From contig NZ_JAGKJJ010000021.1 in the NCBI RefSeq assembly GCF_020329505.1, forward strand, positions 1 to 64,000: a stretch of 64,000 nucleotides of DNA, in the 5' to 3' direction. A program made the translations under genes and the position numbers. The notes below the pieces were generated by a model. That model saw only the letters and a list, made by a program, of their open reading frames with translations, had not been told where the DNA came from and made no database searches. Below, piece by piece: positions 1 to 7,960 of this stretch. Every line of letters starts with the position of its first letter. Position 1 is the stretch's first letter. This stretch comes from Bradyrhizobium semiaridum. GTDB taxonomy: Bacteria; Pseudomonadota; Alphaproteobacteria; Rhizobiales; Xanthobacteraceae.

Positions 1-324
1 CCTCTCCGTCCTGCCCCAATTCACGCCGGAACTGGTCCGCAGCTATATCGACGCGCAACTCGAAGGCCTGCGCACGCTGGGCTATGACGTCGAGAGCTGC
101 CTGATCGACCTCGGCGACACCGCCGAGCCGGTCGCGACGGCGGCACTGCGGGCAAAGCGCTATGATTGCGTCGTGATCGGCGCCGGACTGCGCGAACCGC
201 CGGAGCGGTGCTGTTCGAGACCATCCTCAACCTCGTACACCGCCTCGCCCCCGATGCCCCGATCTGCTTCAACACCAGCCCGGCCGACACCGCCGCCGCC
301 GTGCAGCGCTGGGTCAAGCCGTAG
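1..324 (+). pseudogene. C-terminal part of an unknown protein, frameshifted
   Basis: The gene enters from the left edge in the frame starting at base 2 and reads sensible protein up to about base 203 (segments LPQFTPELVRSYIDAQ, then YDCVVIGAGLREPPE). That frame then turns into low-quality sequence, while the frame one base earlier continues with LFETILNLVHRLAPDAP and CFNTSPADTAAAVQRW and stops at TAG 322-324. The join needs one missing base near 203-207. I do not recognise a named family. The alternating hydrophobic strands and the VVIGAG segment suggest a small alpha/beta protein. It is either a real frameshift or a sequencing error. The upstream part lies outside the window. Confidence 0.6.
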
Positions 325-684
325 ATCCGAATTGGAATGGAGCCACAGCCGGGGGCACCGCCAAATCTCGAAAAACAACCCCATGCAAAGGAGTCGGCGG
401 CGGCGAGTCGAACGTATCTTGCCACCGGCCGCTTGGCGCTGTTGCACGACTGTCATACTGGCGTGCAAATCGAGACGGCAACGGGCACTCCCTCAGTTGC
501 TATTGCGAATTAGTTGCAATAACACGGGGAATGTTTGTTGCTGATCTGTGCTCTTGGATGGGATGGCACAGATCAGGACCTGGGACGACGGGGCGATGAC
601 TGCAAATATGGGATGGCGAGCGGCCGCCAAATCTGCCGTGATGTCTGGCGATTCTGCCCGCCGCCTGCCGGATAACGCCGCGTC
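325..684. other. Intergenic region upstream of the porin gene
   Basis: These 360 bases hold no convincing gene. A/T content rises around 490-545, consistent with a promoter region for the porin gene at 685. Within it, TATTGC (501-506) and GCAATA (516-521) form a short inverted repeat with a 9-base spacer, next to the near-direct repeats TTGCGAAT and TTGCAATA. This could be a regulator site, but I cannot assign it to a known regulator. A second short inverted repeat, CTGATCTGTGC against GCACAGATCAG, lies at 541-575 and could form a hairpin in the leader RNA. Confidence 0.4.
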
Positions 685-2673
685 ATGACCTGCGTCCGCC
701 TCTTCCGCGTCCAGCTCGCTGCCGGCGCCGCGCTCGGCGCGGCCGCGTTCGGCGCGCCGGTGAATGCTGCGGATATCGCACTGAAATCGCCGGCGGCCCG
801 GCAGGTCTACAGCTGGACCGGTTTCTACGCCGGTGCTCATGTCGGCTATGGCGACGGCAGCCTCGGTCCCGGCACCAATCCGCTGCCCGAACAAGGCGCG
901 CTGTTTCCGCCGACCATTACCGGCGGGATCGGCGGCTTCCAGGCCGGATACAACAGGGAGTTCGCCAACCGCTTCGTGGTCGGCGTCGAGGCGGACGCGA
1001 CGTTCACCAGCCCGACCGACGTGGTGCGGCGCCAGCCCGCCCCGTTCCACGCGACGATCGACTATGTCGGAACGCTGCGCGGCCGTATCGGCTACGCGTT
1101 CGGCTCCTGGATGCCTTACCTCACCGGCGGCTTCGCCTGGGGCCACAGCCACGTCAAGATCAACGACGCCGACGGCGCGACGCTCTCCGAACCGGGCCAG
1201 TACCAGACCGGTTGGACCGTCGGCGCCGGCGCGGCATTCGCGCTGAGCGGCAATTGGACGGCGAAGGTCGAGTACGAATATGTCGACCTGACGCGCAAGA
1301 CGCTCGGCCTTGCCGATTTCGGCATGCCCGGCGTGGCCATCGAGCCGCGGCTGCATCTGCTGAAATTCGGCCTCAACTACCAGCTCGGCGACTCGCCATG
1401 GTCGGCGGCGCCGAGCCGGACCATGCTGCCGGAGTCCAGCGACTGGAGCGTGCACGGGCAGACCACGCTGATCGCGCAGGGATACCCGTCGTTCCGCGCG
1501 CCCTATAGCGGCACCAACAGCCTGCCGGGCCCGGGACAGGCGCAGCAGACCTGGACCACGACGGCGTTCCTCGGCGTGCGGCTGTGGGAGGGCGGCGAGC
1601 TCTATTTCAACCCCGAGACCGCGCAAGGGTTCGGCCTGAATGGCACCCTCGGCCTCGCCGGCTTCTCGAACGGCGAGGCGCAGAAGGCCGGCGCGCCGTT
1701 CCCGAGGATCCGGCCGCAGCGCTACTACTTCAAGCAGACCTTCGGCTTCGGCGGCGAGCAGGAAGAGGTGGCCGACGGTCCGAACCAGATCGCGGGCAAG
1801 CGCGACATCGACCGGCTGACGCTGATCGTTGGCCGCTTCGCGGTCGGTGATTTCTTCGACGCCAATTCCTACGCCAAGGACCCGCGCGCCGACTTCATGA
1901 ACTGGGCGATGTGGGCCTCGGCGGCCTACGACTTCCCGGCCGACCTGCCCGGCTACACCCGCGGCGCCGTGGTCGAGCTCAACCGCAAGGATTGGGCGGT
2001 GCGCGCCGGATTCTTCCAGGTGCCGAACGCGCCGAACAGCGACGTGCTGGTCTACAACACCGGCGGCGCGGTGGTGGAATTCGAGGGCCGCTATGCGGTG
2101 TTCGACCAACCCGGCAAAATCCGCGTCGGCATCTTCGGCAACCGCGGCAACACCGGCAACTACCGCCAGGCGCTCGCGATCGAGGACGCCAATCCCGGGC
2201 TCGACATCAACGATGTGATGGCCGGCATCCGCAAGGAGAATTCCAAGTACGGCTTCTATCTGAATGGCGAGCAGCAGATCGCCACGGATGTCGGCCTGTT
2301 CGGCCGCCTGTCCTGGAACGACGGCCAGAACGAGATCCTGTCATTCACCGATGTCGACCGCAGCGTCTCGGGCGGCCTGTCGATCAAGGGCAGCCGCTGG
2401 GGACGGCCGAACGACACCATCGGCATCGGCGGCGCGGTGAACGGCCTCTCCGCCGCGCACCGCGACTTCCTCGCCGCCGGCGGCCTCGGCCTTCTGATCG
2501 GCGATGGCGCGCTGAACTACAGCCCGGAGCGGATCTTCGAGACCTACTACGCCTATCAGGTGAACAAGAATCTGACGCTGACCGCGGACTATCAGTTCAT
2601 CACCAACCCCGCCTACAACGCCGACCGCGGCCCGGTGCACATCTTCTCCGGCCGCGTGCACGGAGAGTTTTGA
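685..2673 (+). CDS. Outer-membrane protein: Omp25/31-like barrel joined to an OprB-like carbohydrate porin
   Basis: This 662-residue protein is predicted to sit in the outer membrane and pass small solutes, probably sugars. Residues 1-29 are a signal peptide with likely cleavage after VNA. Residues about 35-232 resemble the small eight-stranded barrels of the Omp25/Omp31 family: YSWTGFYAGAHVGYG near the start, repeated aromatic strand ends, and LLKFGLNYQL closing the domain at about 225-233. Residues about 245-662 resemble the carbohydrate-selective porin OprB family, with strands such as WDVRAGFFQVP-type segments and a last residue Phe, the usual BAM insertion signal. The fused layout is seen in Bradyrhizobium relatives. 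The gene stands alone, with repeat elements downstream. The substrate is not known. Confidence 0.85.
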   Translation: MTCVRLFRVQLAAGAALGAAAFGAPVNAADIALKSPAARQVYSWTGFYAGAHVGYGDGSLGPGTNPLPEQGALFPPTITGGIGGFQAGYNREFANRFVVGVEADATFTSPTDVVRRQPAPFHATIDYVGTLRGRIGYAFGSWMPYLTGGFAWGHSHVKINDADGATLSEPGQYQTGWTVGAGAAFALSGNWTAKVEYEYVDLTRKTLGLADFGMPGVAIEPRLHLLKFGLNYQLGDSPWSAAPSRTMLPESSDWSVHGQTTLIAQGYPSFRAPYSGTNSLPGPGQAQQTWTTTAFLGVRLWEGGELYFNPETAQGFGLNGTLGLAGFSNGEAQKAGAPFPRIRPQRYYFKQTFGFGGEQEEVADGPNQIAGKRDIDRLTLIVGRFAVGDFFDANSYAKDPRADFMNWAMWASAAYDFPADLPGYTRGAVVELNRKDWAVRAGFFQVPNAPNSDVLVYNTGGAVVEFEGRYAVFDQPGKIRVGIFGNRGNTGNYRQALAIEDANPGLDINDVMAGIRKENSKYGFYLNGEQQIATDVGLFGRLSWNDGQNEILSFTDVDRSVSGGLSIKGSRWGRPNDTIGIGGAVNGLSAAHRDFLAAGGLGLLIGDGALNYSPERIFETYYAYQVNKNLTLTADYQFITNPAYNADRGPVHIFSGRVHGEF

Positions 2674-2700
2674 GGCTCCGCTTTCACCCCATCTCCAATG

Positions 2701-2788
2701 CGTAGCCCGGATGCAGCGCGGCGCAATCCGGGGCGGTAGATCCGCTGACAGTGCGGCCCCGGATTTCGCTTCGCTGCATCCGGCTACG
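2701..2788. repeat. Intergenic palindromic repeat, GTAGCCCGG family (copy 1)
   Basis: An imperfect inverted repeat begins GTAGCCCGGATGCAGCG and ends CGCTGCATCCGGCTACG. Further copies in the window are at 32339-32415, 33201-33288 and 54461-54545, with a degraded half at 17309-17341. All lie between genes. The structure resembles REP/BIME-type elements: two arms with CGAAGCGAAAT-type interiors around a variable loop. Confidence 0.8.
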
Positions 2789-2805
2789 AACTTGCATCGT
2801 CGCAT

Positions 2806-2892
2806 CGTCATTGCGCGCGAAGCGAAGCAATCCATGCGTCCGCATGCGAGGAAGCATGGACTGCTTCGTCGCTTCGCTACTCGCAATGACGG
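2806..2892. repeat. Intergenic palindromic repeat, CGTCATTGCGAG family (copy 1)
   Basis: The arms read CGTCATTGCGCGCGAAGCGA at the left and TCGCTACTCGCAATGACGG at the right. The interior also pairs (AAGCAATCCATG against CATGGACTGCTT). A second copy lies at 56151-56230. Both sit in gaps between genes. Confidence 0.8.
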
Positions 2893-3022
2893 CAGGAAAT
2901 GGGGGTGGGCCAAATAAGCCCTCTCCCCACTCAGATATATGTAGACCCCCTGGGCTTGCCGCAAGCCCGGGGTCATCCCGTAGAACGCGCGCCCGATCGA
3001 TCGAACTTAAGGGGAGTGCGGG

Positions 3023-4480
3023 ATGCAGGGACATGACGTGGTGATTGCCGGTGGCGGGCCGACCGGGCTGATGCTGGCAGGCGAACTGGCGCTGGGCGGT
3101 GTCGATGTTGCGATCGTCGAGCGGCGGGCCAGCCAGGAACTGGTCGGCTCGCGCGCCGGCGGATTGCATGCGCGCAGTATCGAGGTGCTCGATCAGCGCG
3201 GCATCGCCGACCGGTTCCTCGCCGAGGGCCAGCGCCATCCGGTGGTGCATGTCCATCCGATCCCGCTCGACATCAGCGACCTGCCGACCCGGCACAATTA
3301 CACGCTCGGCCTGTGGCAGAACCATATCGAGCACATCCTCGCCGGATGGGTCGGAGAGCTCGGCGTGCCGGTCTATCGCGAGCGCGAGGTGACCGGCTTC
3401 ACTCAGGACGACGACGGCGTCGACGTCGCGCTGTCCGGCAGCGGGTCGCTGCGGGCGCAATATCTGATCGGCTGCGACGGCGGACGCAGCCTCGTCCGCA
3501 AGGCCGCCGGCATCGATTTCCCTGGCTCCGATCCGACCATCAGCTGGCTGATCGCCGAAGCCCGGATGTCCGAGGAGCCGGCATTCGGCCTCCGCCAGGA
3601 CGCCGCCGGCATCCATGGCATCGGACGATTGGAGGATGGAGCTGGCGTGCGGATCGTGCTGACCGAGCGGCAGCTCAGGAGCGGCGAGCCTGGCCTGAGC
3701 GACGTGCAGGACGCCCTGATCGGCATCTACGGCACCGACTTCGGGATCCACAGTCCGACCTGGATCTCGCGCTTCACCGACACGACCCGCCAGGCCGCCG
3801 CCTATCGCGAGCGCCGTGTCCTGCTCGTCGGCGACGCCGCGCATGTCCACGCCCCGACCGGCGGACAGGGCCTCAATATCGGCGTACAGGACGCCGTCAA
3901 TCTCGGCTGGAAGCTGGCCCAGGTGATCAAGGGCATCGTGCCGGACAGTCTGCTCGACACCTACCATGCCGAGCGCCATCCGGTCGGCGCCCGCGTGCTG
4001 CGCCGGACGATGGCGCAGGTCGCGCTTCGCCGCACCGACGACCGCAGCAAGGCGCTTGAGGAGCTGATGGCCGAACTCCTCGGCATGGACGCGCCGCGCC
4101 GGCACTTCGCCGCGACGATGACCGGGCTGGATATCCGCTACGACCTCGGCGACGGCCATCCGCTGCTCGGGCGCCGCGTGCCCGATCTCGACATCGTCAC
4201 CGCCGACGGCGACATGCGCGTGTTCGCCCTGCTGCATTGGGCGCGGCCGGTGCTGCTCAATCTCGGCGAGCCCGGCAGCATCGACATCACCGGCTGGCGC
4301 GACCGGGTTCAGCTCGTCGACGCCGCATACAGCGGCGCGTGGGAGCTTCCGGTGCTCGGCACGGTCGCTGCGCCCATGGCCGTGCTGATCCGGCCCGACG
4401 GATATGTGGCATGGGTGGGAGATCAGAGCCGGTCGGGACTGACCGATGCGATGGCGAAATGGTTCGGTGGGCCCACCTAG
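3023..4480 (+). CDS. FAD-dependent aromatic-ring monooxygenase (PheA/TfdB/MhpA-like, rifampicin-monooxygenase type)
   Basis: A 485-residue group A flavoprotein hydroxylase, expected to use NAD(P)H and O2 to hydroxylate an aromatic ring. The three fingerprints are present: GGGPTG for FAD at residues 10-15, GCDGG at 150-154, and GDAAH starting near 270 followed by PTGGQGLNIGVQDAVNLGWK. The C-terminal 100 residues form a thioredoxin-like end domain (LLHWARPVLLNLGEPG, VLIRPDGYVAWVGD). That layout is shared by phenol hydroxylases, MhpA and rifampicin monooxygenases. ATG 3023 follows AAGGGGAG. The gene stands alone between repeats, so neighbours give no hint of substrate; a catabolic or a drug-inactivating role are both possible. 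Confidence 0.85.
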   Translation: MQGHDVVIAGGGPTGLMLAGELALGGVDVAIVERRASQELVGSRAGGLHARSIEVLDQRGIADRFLAEGQRHPVVHVHPIPLDISDLPTRHNYTLGLWQNHIEHILAGWVGELGVPVYREREVTGFTQDDDGVDVALSGSGSLRAQYLIGCDGGRSLVRKAAGIDFPGSDPTISWLIAEARMSEEPAFGLRQDAAGIHGIGRLEDGAGVRIVLTERQLRSGEPGLSDVQDALIGIYGTDFGIHSPTWISRFTDTTRQAAAYRERRVLLVGDAAHVHAPTGGQGLNIGVQDAVNLGWKLAQVIKGIVPDSLLDTYHAERHPVGARVLRRTMAQVALRRTDDRSKALEELMAELLGMDAPRRHFAATMTGLDIRYDLGDGHPLLGRRVPDLDIVTADGDMRVFALLHWARPVLLNLGEPGSIDITGWRDRVQLVDAAYSGAWELPVLGTVAAPMAVLIRPDGYVAWVGDQSRSGLTDAMAKWFGGPT

Positions 4481-4488
4481 TTCCACAT

Positions 4489-4611
4489 CGTCGTCCCGGC
4501 GCAGGCCGGGACCCATAACCACCGAAGTGTGCGGCTAGAGCCGGCTGGGGCCGCAGCGAGTTGCAACCATGTAGTCCTGTGGTCATGGGTCCCGGCCTTC
4601 GCCGGGACGAC
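4489..4611. repeat. Intergenic palindromic repeat, TCGTCCCGGC family (copy 1)
   Basis: Long inverted repeat with outer arms CGTCGTCCCGGCGCAGGCCG and CGGCCTTCGCCGGGACGACA and an inner loop containing ACCCATAACCAC. Each arm is itself a hairpin. It separates two convergent genes and could act as a bidirectional terminator. Further copies are at 6751-6872 and 23956-24075, with a single arm at 8911-8936. Confidence 0.8.
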
Positions 4612-4640
4612 ACTGAGATCGCGGCGCGAGCGTGCCAGCC

Positions 4641-6266
4641 CTACCCTGCCGGCTGGAACGAATCCGCGCGCGCCATCGCCCAGGCGTCGCGGTAGCGGCG
4701 GTCCTGGGTGCCTTCGAGCAGCTCGCCGGGCCGCAGCGCCGGGTAGAGCTCGGCGAAGGTGCTGACCTCGGTGGTCGAGCTGCGCTGCGAGAAGTGGATC
4801 GGGCGCAGGTCCTTGGTGTGCTCGAGGCCGGCGGCGGCAAGCAGCTCGCTGAGCGCGTGCAGGGTCGAGTGGTGGTAGTTGTACACGCGCTCGCTCTTGT
4901 CGGGCACGAACAGCGCGCGGTTGCGCGACGGATCCTGCGAGGTGACGCCGGTCGGGCAGCGGTCGGTGTGGCAGCTCAGCGACTGGATGCAGCCGAGCGC
5001 GAACATGAAGCCGCGCGCCGAATTGCACCAGTCGGCGCCGATCGCCATCGCGCGCGCCATGTCGAAGGCGGTCGCGATCTTGCCGGACGCGCCGATCTTG
5101 ATGCGGTCGCGCGCGCCGATGCCGACCAGCGCGTTGTGGACGAAGTTGACGCCCTCGCGCATCGGCATGCCCAAATGGTCCATGAACTCGAGCGGTGCGG
5201 CGCCGGTGCCGCCTTCATTGCCGTCGACCACGATGAAATCGGGATAGAGCCCGCTCTCCTGCATCGCCTTGCAGATCGCCAAAAACTCCCAGGGATGGCC
5301 GATGCACATCTTGAAGCCGGCCGGCTTGCCGCCCGACAGTTTTCGCATGTTGGCGACGAACTCCATCATCTGCAGCGGCGTCGAGAACGCCTTGTGATAG
5401 GCCGGCGAGATGCAGTCCTCGCCCATCGGCACGCCGCGGATCTTGGAGATTTCCTCGGAGACCTTGGCTGCCGGCAGCACGCCGCCATGGCCGGGCTTGG
5501 CGCCCTGGCTGATCTTGAGCTCGACCATCTTGATCTGGTCGTCGCCGGAGATGCGCGCGAACTCGTCGGGATTGAAGGTGCCGTCGCGGTTGCGGCAGCC
5601 GAAATAGCCGGAGCCGATTTCCCAGATGATGTCGCCGCCCATCTCGCGGTGATACGGGCTGACGCCGCCCTCGCCGGTATCGTGGGCAAAGCCGCCCTTT
5701 TTCGCGCCGGCGTTCAGCGCCCGCACCGCGTTCGGGCTCAGCGCGCCAAAGCTCATCGCCGAGATGTTGAAGACCGAGGCCGAATACGGCTTGGTGCACT
5801 CGGGGCCGCCAATGGTGATGCGGAATTTGTGGCCGGCGTTCGGCTTGGGCGCCACCGAATGGTGCATCCACTCGTAGCCCTCGCGATAGACGTCCTCCTG
5901 AGTGCCGAACGGCCGCTTGTCGAGCACCATCTTGGCGCGCTGATAGACCACCGCGCGGGTGTCGCGCGAGAACGGCATGCCGTCCTTCTCGCTCTCGAAG
6001 AAATACTGCCGCATCTCGGGGCGGATTTCCTCGAGCAGGAAGCGCACATGCGCCGAGATCGGATAGTTGCGCAGCACCGCATGGTGCTTCTGCGTGAGGT
6101 CGCGGATGCCGAGCAGCGTCAGGGCGCCGAAGATGACCAGCGGGATCAGGACGATCTTGAAGACCTTCGGGTCGAAAATGCCAACCAGCAGCAGCAGCGC
6201 GGTGACGACCGAGCAGATCGTCATGATGATGAAGCGCGGCGAGAACGGCAGCAGCAGCGTTTCCAT
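4641..6266 (-). CDS. FMN-binding glutamate-synthase-like protein, membrane anchored
   Basis: The 541-residue product matches the central FMN/synthase domain of glutamate synthase (GltB) without its amidotransferase domain. Two hydrophobic segments at residues about 12-52 suggest a membrane anchor. The body has GGPECTKPY, SAMSFGALSPNAVRALN, GEGGVSPYH and VDGNEGGTGAAP. Three cysteines in C-x5-C-x4-C at 426, 432 and 437 (CIQSLSCHTDRCPTGV) match the 3Fe-4S ligands of GltB. By homology it should move electrons through FMN and an iron-sulphur cluster. Whether it makes glutamate is unknown, as it lacks the glutaminase half. The ATG at 6266 has GAGGGA upstream. Standalone proteins of this kind are common in proteobacteria and poorly characterised. 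Confidence 0.85.
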   Translation of the reverse strand: METLLLPFSPRFIIMTICSVVTALLLLVGIFDPKVFKIVLIPLVIFGALTLLGIRDLTQKHHAVLRNYPISAHVRFLLEEIRPEMRQYFFESEKDGMPFSRDTRAVVYQRAKMVLDKRPFGTQEDVYREGYEWMHHSVAPKPNAGHKFRITIGGPECTKPYSASVFNISAMSFGALSPNAVRALNAGAKKGGFAHDTGEGGVSPYHREMGGDIIWEIGSGYFGCRNRDGTFNPDEFARISGDDQIKMVELKISQGAKPGHGGVLPAAKVSEEISKIRGVPMGEDCISPAYHKAFSTPLQMMEFVANMRKLSGGKPAGFKMCIGHPWEFLAICKAMQESGLYPDFIVVDGNEGGTGAAPLEFMDHLGMPMREGVNFVHNALVGIGARDRIKIGASGKIATAFDMARAMAIGADWCNSARGFMFALGCIQSLSCHTDRCPTGVTSQDPSRNRALFVPDKSERVYNYHHSTLHALSELLAAAGLEHTKDLRPIHFSQRSSTTEVSTFAELYPALRPGELLEGTQDRRYRDAWAMARADSFQPAG

Positions 6267-6469
6267 AATTCCCTCAACCCAGACCGGCAGGCCGTCTTGT
6301 CGGCAGCAAGCCTAATCCAACTCAGCAATCGAGCGCTACAAGGTTATATCCGCCGGGCAGTCACGGATGTGACAACCGCCCGAATGGGTGGGTATCGCTG
6401 TCGTAGTCGGGCGGACCGAAGAGTGCTTTTGCGGTGCAACGAAAGACGTCCGTGGCGCGCGCTGTTACT

Positions 6470-6697
6470 CCCTCTCCCCGTTCTTACGGGGTCGAGACGA
6501 GCGAAGCTCGCTCTTGGAGGGTTGGGGTGAGGGGCTGCTTCCGCAGCACTGCTGGCAGATGAACTCGCGGAGACTCCCCCTCACCCGGGTCGCATCTTGC
6601 GATGCGACGTAGCCGAAGCTTTGCTTCGGCGTGCTCGCTCAGAACGGCCGCCAAAGGCGGCCTACGCCTCTCCCCGCAAGCGGGGCGAGGTGAAGGG
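6470..6697. repeat. Intergenic palindromic repeat, CCTCTCCCC family (copy 1)
   Basis: A long composite element starts with CCCTCTCCCCGTTCTTACGG and ends with CTCTCCCCGCAAGCGGGGCG. Between them are GGGTTGGGGTGAGGGG and CTCACCCGGGTCGCATCTTG blocks that pair partly with each other. Related elements occur at 12305-12444, 20266-20459, 36071-36193 and 53436-53554. Confidence 0.75.
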
Positions 6698-6750
6698 AAA
6701 TCACCGCGCGAGGTTGCTCGGCTTAATGAACATGCGGCTACTTCCACCAT

Positions 6751-6872
6751 CGTCATCCTGGCGAAAGCCAGGACCCATAACCACAAATGCAAAAGGCTGG
6801 AGCCCGATGGGGCCCCAGCCTTCGCAAAACAGAGAATGGTGGTAATGGGTCCTGGCTTTCGCCAGGACGACG
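6751..6872. repeat. Intergenic palindromic repeat, TCGTCCCGGC family (copy 2, variant)
   Basis: Variant with arms CGTCATCCTGGCGAAAGCCA and TGGCTTTCGCCAGGACGACG around an inner hairpin AAGGCTGGAGCC/GGGGCCCCAGCCTT. It lies immediately downstream of the ferredoxin-NADP reductase gene and may end its transcript. Confidence 0.8.
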
Positions 6873-6889
6873 AACCCAACTAGCGAGTA

Positions 6890-7663
6890 TCAGCGCTCGA
6901 CGAACGCCTTCTCGATCACGAAGTGGCCGGGCGTGTTGCCGCTGCCTTCCTTGAAGCCGCGGGTCTCGAACAGCTGCTTCAGCTCTTCCAGCATCGCCGG
7001 GCTGCCGCACATCATGATGCGGTCGGTCTCGATGTCGAGCGGGCCCTGATGCAGGTCGGAGAACAGCTGGTTGGAGGTGATGAGGTCGGTGATGCGGCCG
7101 CGGTTGCGGAACGGCTCGCGCGTCACGGTCGGATAGTACAGGAGCTTCTCGGAGAGCAGCGGCCCGAACAGCTCGTCGTCGCGCAGCTTGGCGACCAGCT
7201 CCTCACCATAGGCGAGCTCGGAGACCTGGCGGCAGCCATGGACCAGCACGATCGAGTCGTAGCGGTCGTAGACTTCGGGGTCCTTGATCAGGCTCGCGAA
7301 CGGCGCGAGGCCGGTGCCGGTCGACAGCAGCATCAGCCGCTTGCCGGGAATCAAATTGTCGGTGATCAGCGTGCCGGTCGCCTTGCGGCCGACCAGGATG
7401 ATGTCGCCCTCGCGGATCTTCTGCAGTTTCGAAGTGAGCGGGCCATCCTGCACCTTGATCGAGAAGAACTCGAGCTCTTCCTCGTGATTGGCGCTCGCCA
7501 TCGAATAGGCGCGCAGCAGCGGGCGGCCGTCGACCTCGAGGCCGATCATGGCAAACTGGCCATTCTGGAAACGGAACCCGGAACCACGGGTGGCCTTGAA
7601 GCTGAAAAGCGTATCGGTCCAGTGACGAACAGAAAGAACCTTCTCTCGATAGAACGCGCTCAT
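6890..7663 (-). CDS. fpr: Ferredoxin/flavodoxin-NADP+ reductase
   Basis: A 257-residue FAD enzyme that passes electrons between NADPH and ferredoxin or flavodoxin in the cytoplasm. It shows the FAD motif RAYSMAS (residues about 50-56), the NADP-binding STGTGLAPFASL and the MMCGSPAMLEEL motif near the C terminus. It ends FVIEKAFVER, the typical bacterial subclass-I tail. Length and motif order fit Fpr of Rhodobacter and Azotobacter. The ATG at 7663 is the first residue of a normal Fpr N terminus (MSAFYREKVLSVRHWTD). It is monocistronic, with a repeat downstream. A role in oxidative stress or iron-sulphur supply is known for the family but not shown here. Confidence 0.93.
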   Translation of the reverse strand: MSAFYREKVLSVRHWTDTLFSFKATRGSGFRFQNGQFAMIGLEVDGRPLLRAYSMASANHEEELEFFSIKVQDGPLTSKLQKIREGDIILVGRKATGTLITDNLIPGKRLMLLSTGTGLAPFASLIKDPEVYDRYDSIVLVHGCRQVSELAYGEELVAKLRDDELFGPLLSEKLLYYPTVTREPFRNRGRITDLITSNQLFSDLHQGPLDIETDRIMMCGSPAMLEELKQLFETRGFKEGSGNTPGHFVIEKAFVER

Positions 7664-7960
7664 GGGATTTCGTTTTCTCGATTGACCAGATTTAGAATGG
7701 CTTGATTTTTAGGTGGCCTCGGACGGCGCAGAAGTGTCCGAAATCACTGAAGATCTCGCGTGTCCATCGCGCCGATGAAAGAGATAGTCAAGATCAACTG
7801 GCGTGCAATTGCGATCTCAGAATGGCAGTCGTTCGAATCCGCAAAGAAGTTCAGCCACGACATCGTTAATGCCCTGTGACGGCAGCAATTTACTTGCTGA
7901 GATCGCCGCCGATCTGGCAAATAATTGCTGCGAGAACCGCGGCGAAGGGAAAATCATTCA
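7664..7960. other. Divergent promoter region between fpr and the ATP-grasp gene
   Basis: No gene is seen in these 297 bases. The region is richer in A/T than the genes on both sides and must hold the fpr promoter (minus strand) and that of the ATP-grasp gene. A segment ATTTAGAATGGCTTGAT at 7689-7705 resembles half of the alphaproteobacterial Irr box (TTTAGAA), but the second half is missing. Confidence 0.4.

Larger units (their letters stand above)
2674..3022. other. Intergenic region made mostly of repeat elements
   Basis: No gene is seen in these 349 bases. It contains two long inverted repeats (2701-2788 and 2806-2892, listed separately) and a GC-rich hairpin at 2947-2972 (CCTGGGCTTGC against GCAAGCCCGGG). 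The hairpins are likely to end transcription of the porin gene or to be mobile repeat units. The last 20 bases carry the AAGGGGAG ribosome binding site of the next gene. Confidence 0.6.
6267..6889. other. Long intergenic gap with two repeat elements
   Basis: No gene is supported in these 623 bases. Bases 6267-6465 carry the promoter of the GltB-like gene on the minus strand. The rest is mostly the repeats at 6470-6697 and 6751-6872. Short open frames here are repeat sequence read as protein. Confidence 0.6.

Noticed and set aside
493..2109. Long open frame on the minus strand opposite the porin gene
   Set aside because: Composition is rich in R, A, G and H with no recognisable fold; it is the usual antisense frame of a GC-rich gene.
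2684..4522. Long minus-strand open frame opposite the flavin monooxygenase
   Set aside because: It runs through two intergenic repeats and has no family features, whereas the plus-strand gene has all its motifs.
4632..6530. 632-codon open frame opposite the GltB-like gene
   Set aside because: Antisense artefact; the minus-strand gene has FMN and 3Fe-4S motifs.
7689..7705. Possible Irr box (ATTTAGAATGGCTTGAT)
   Set aside because: Only one half matches TTTAGAA-N3-TTCTAAA; the second half is not there.
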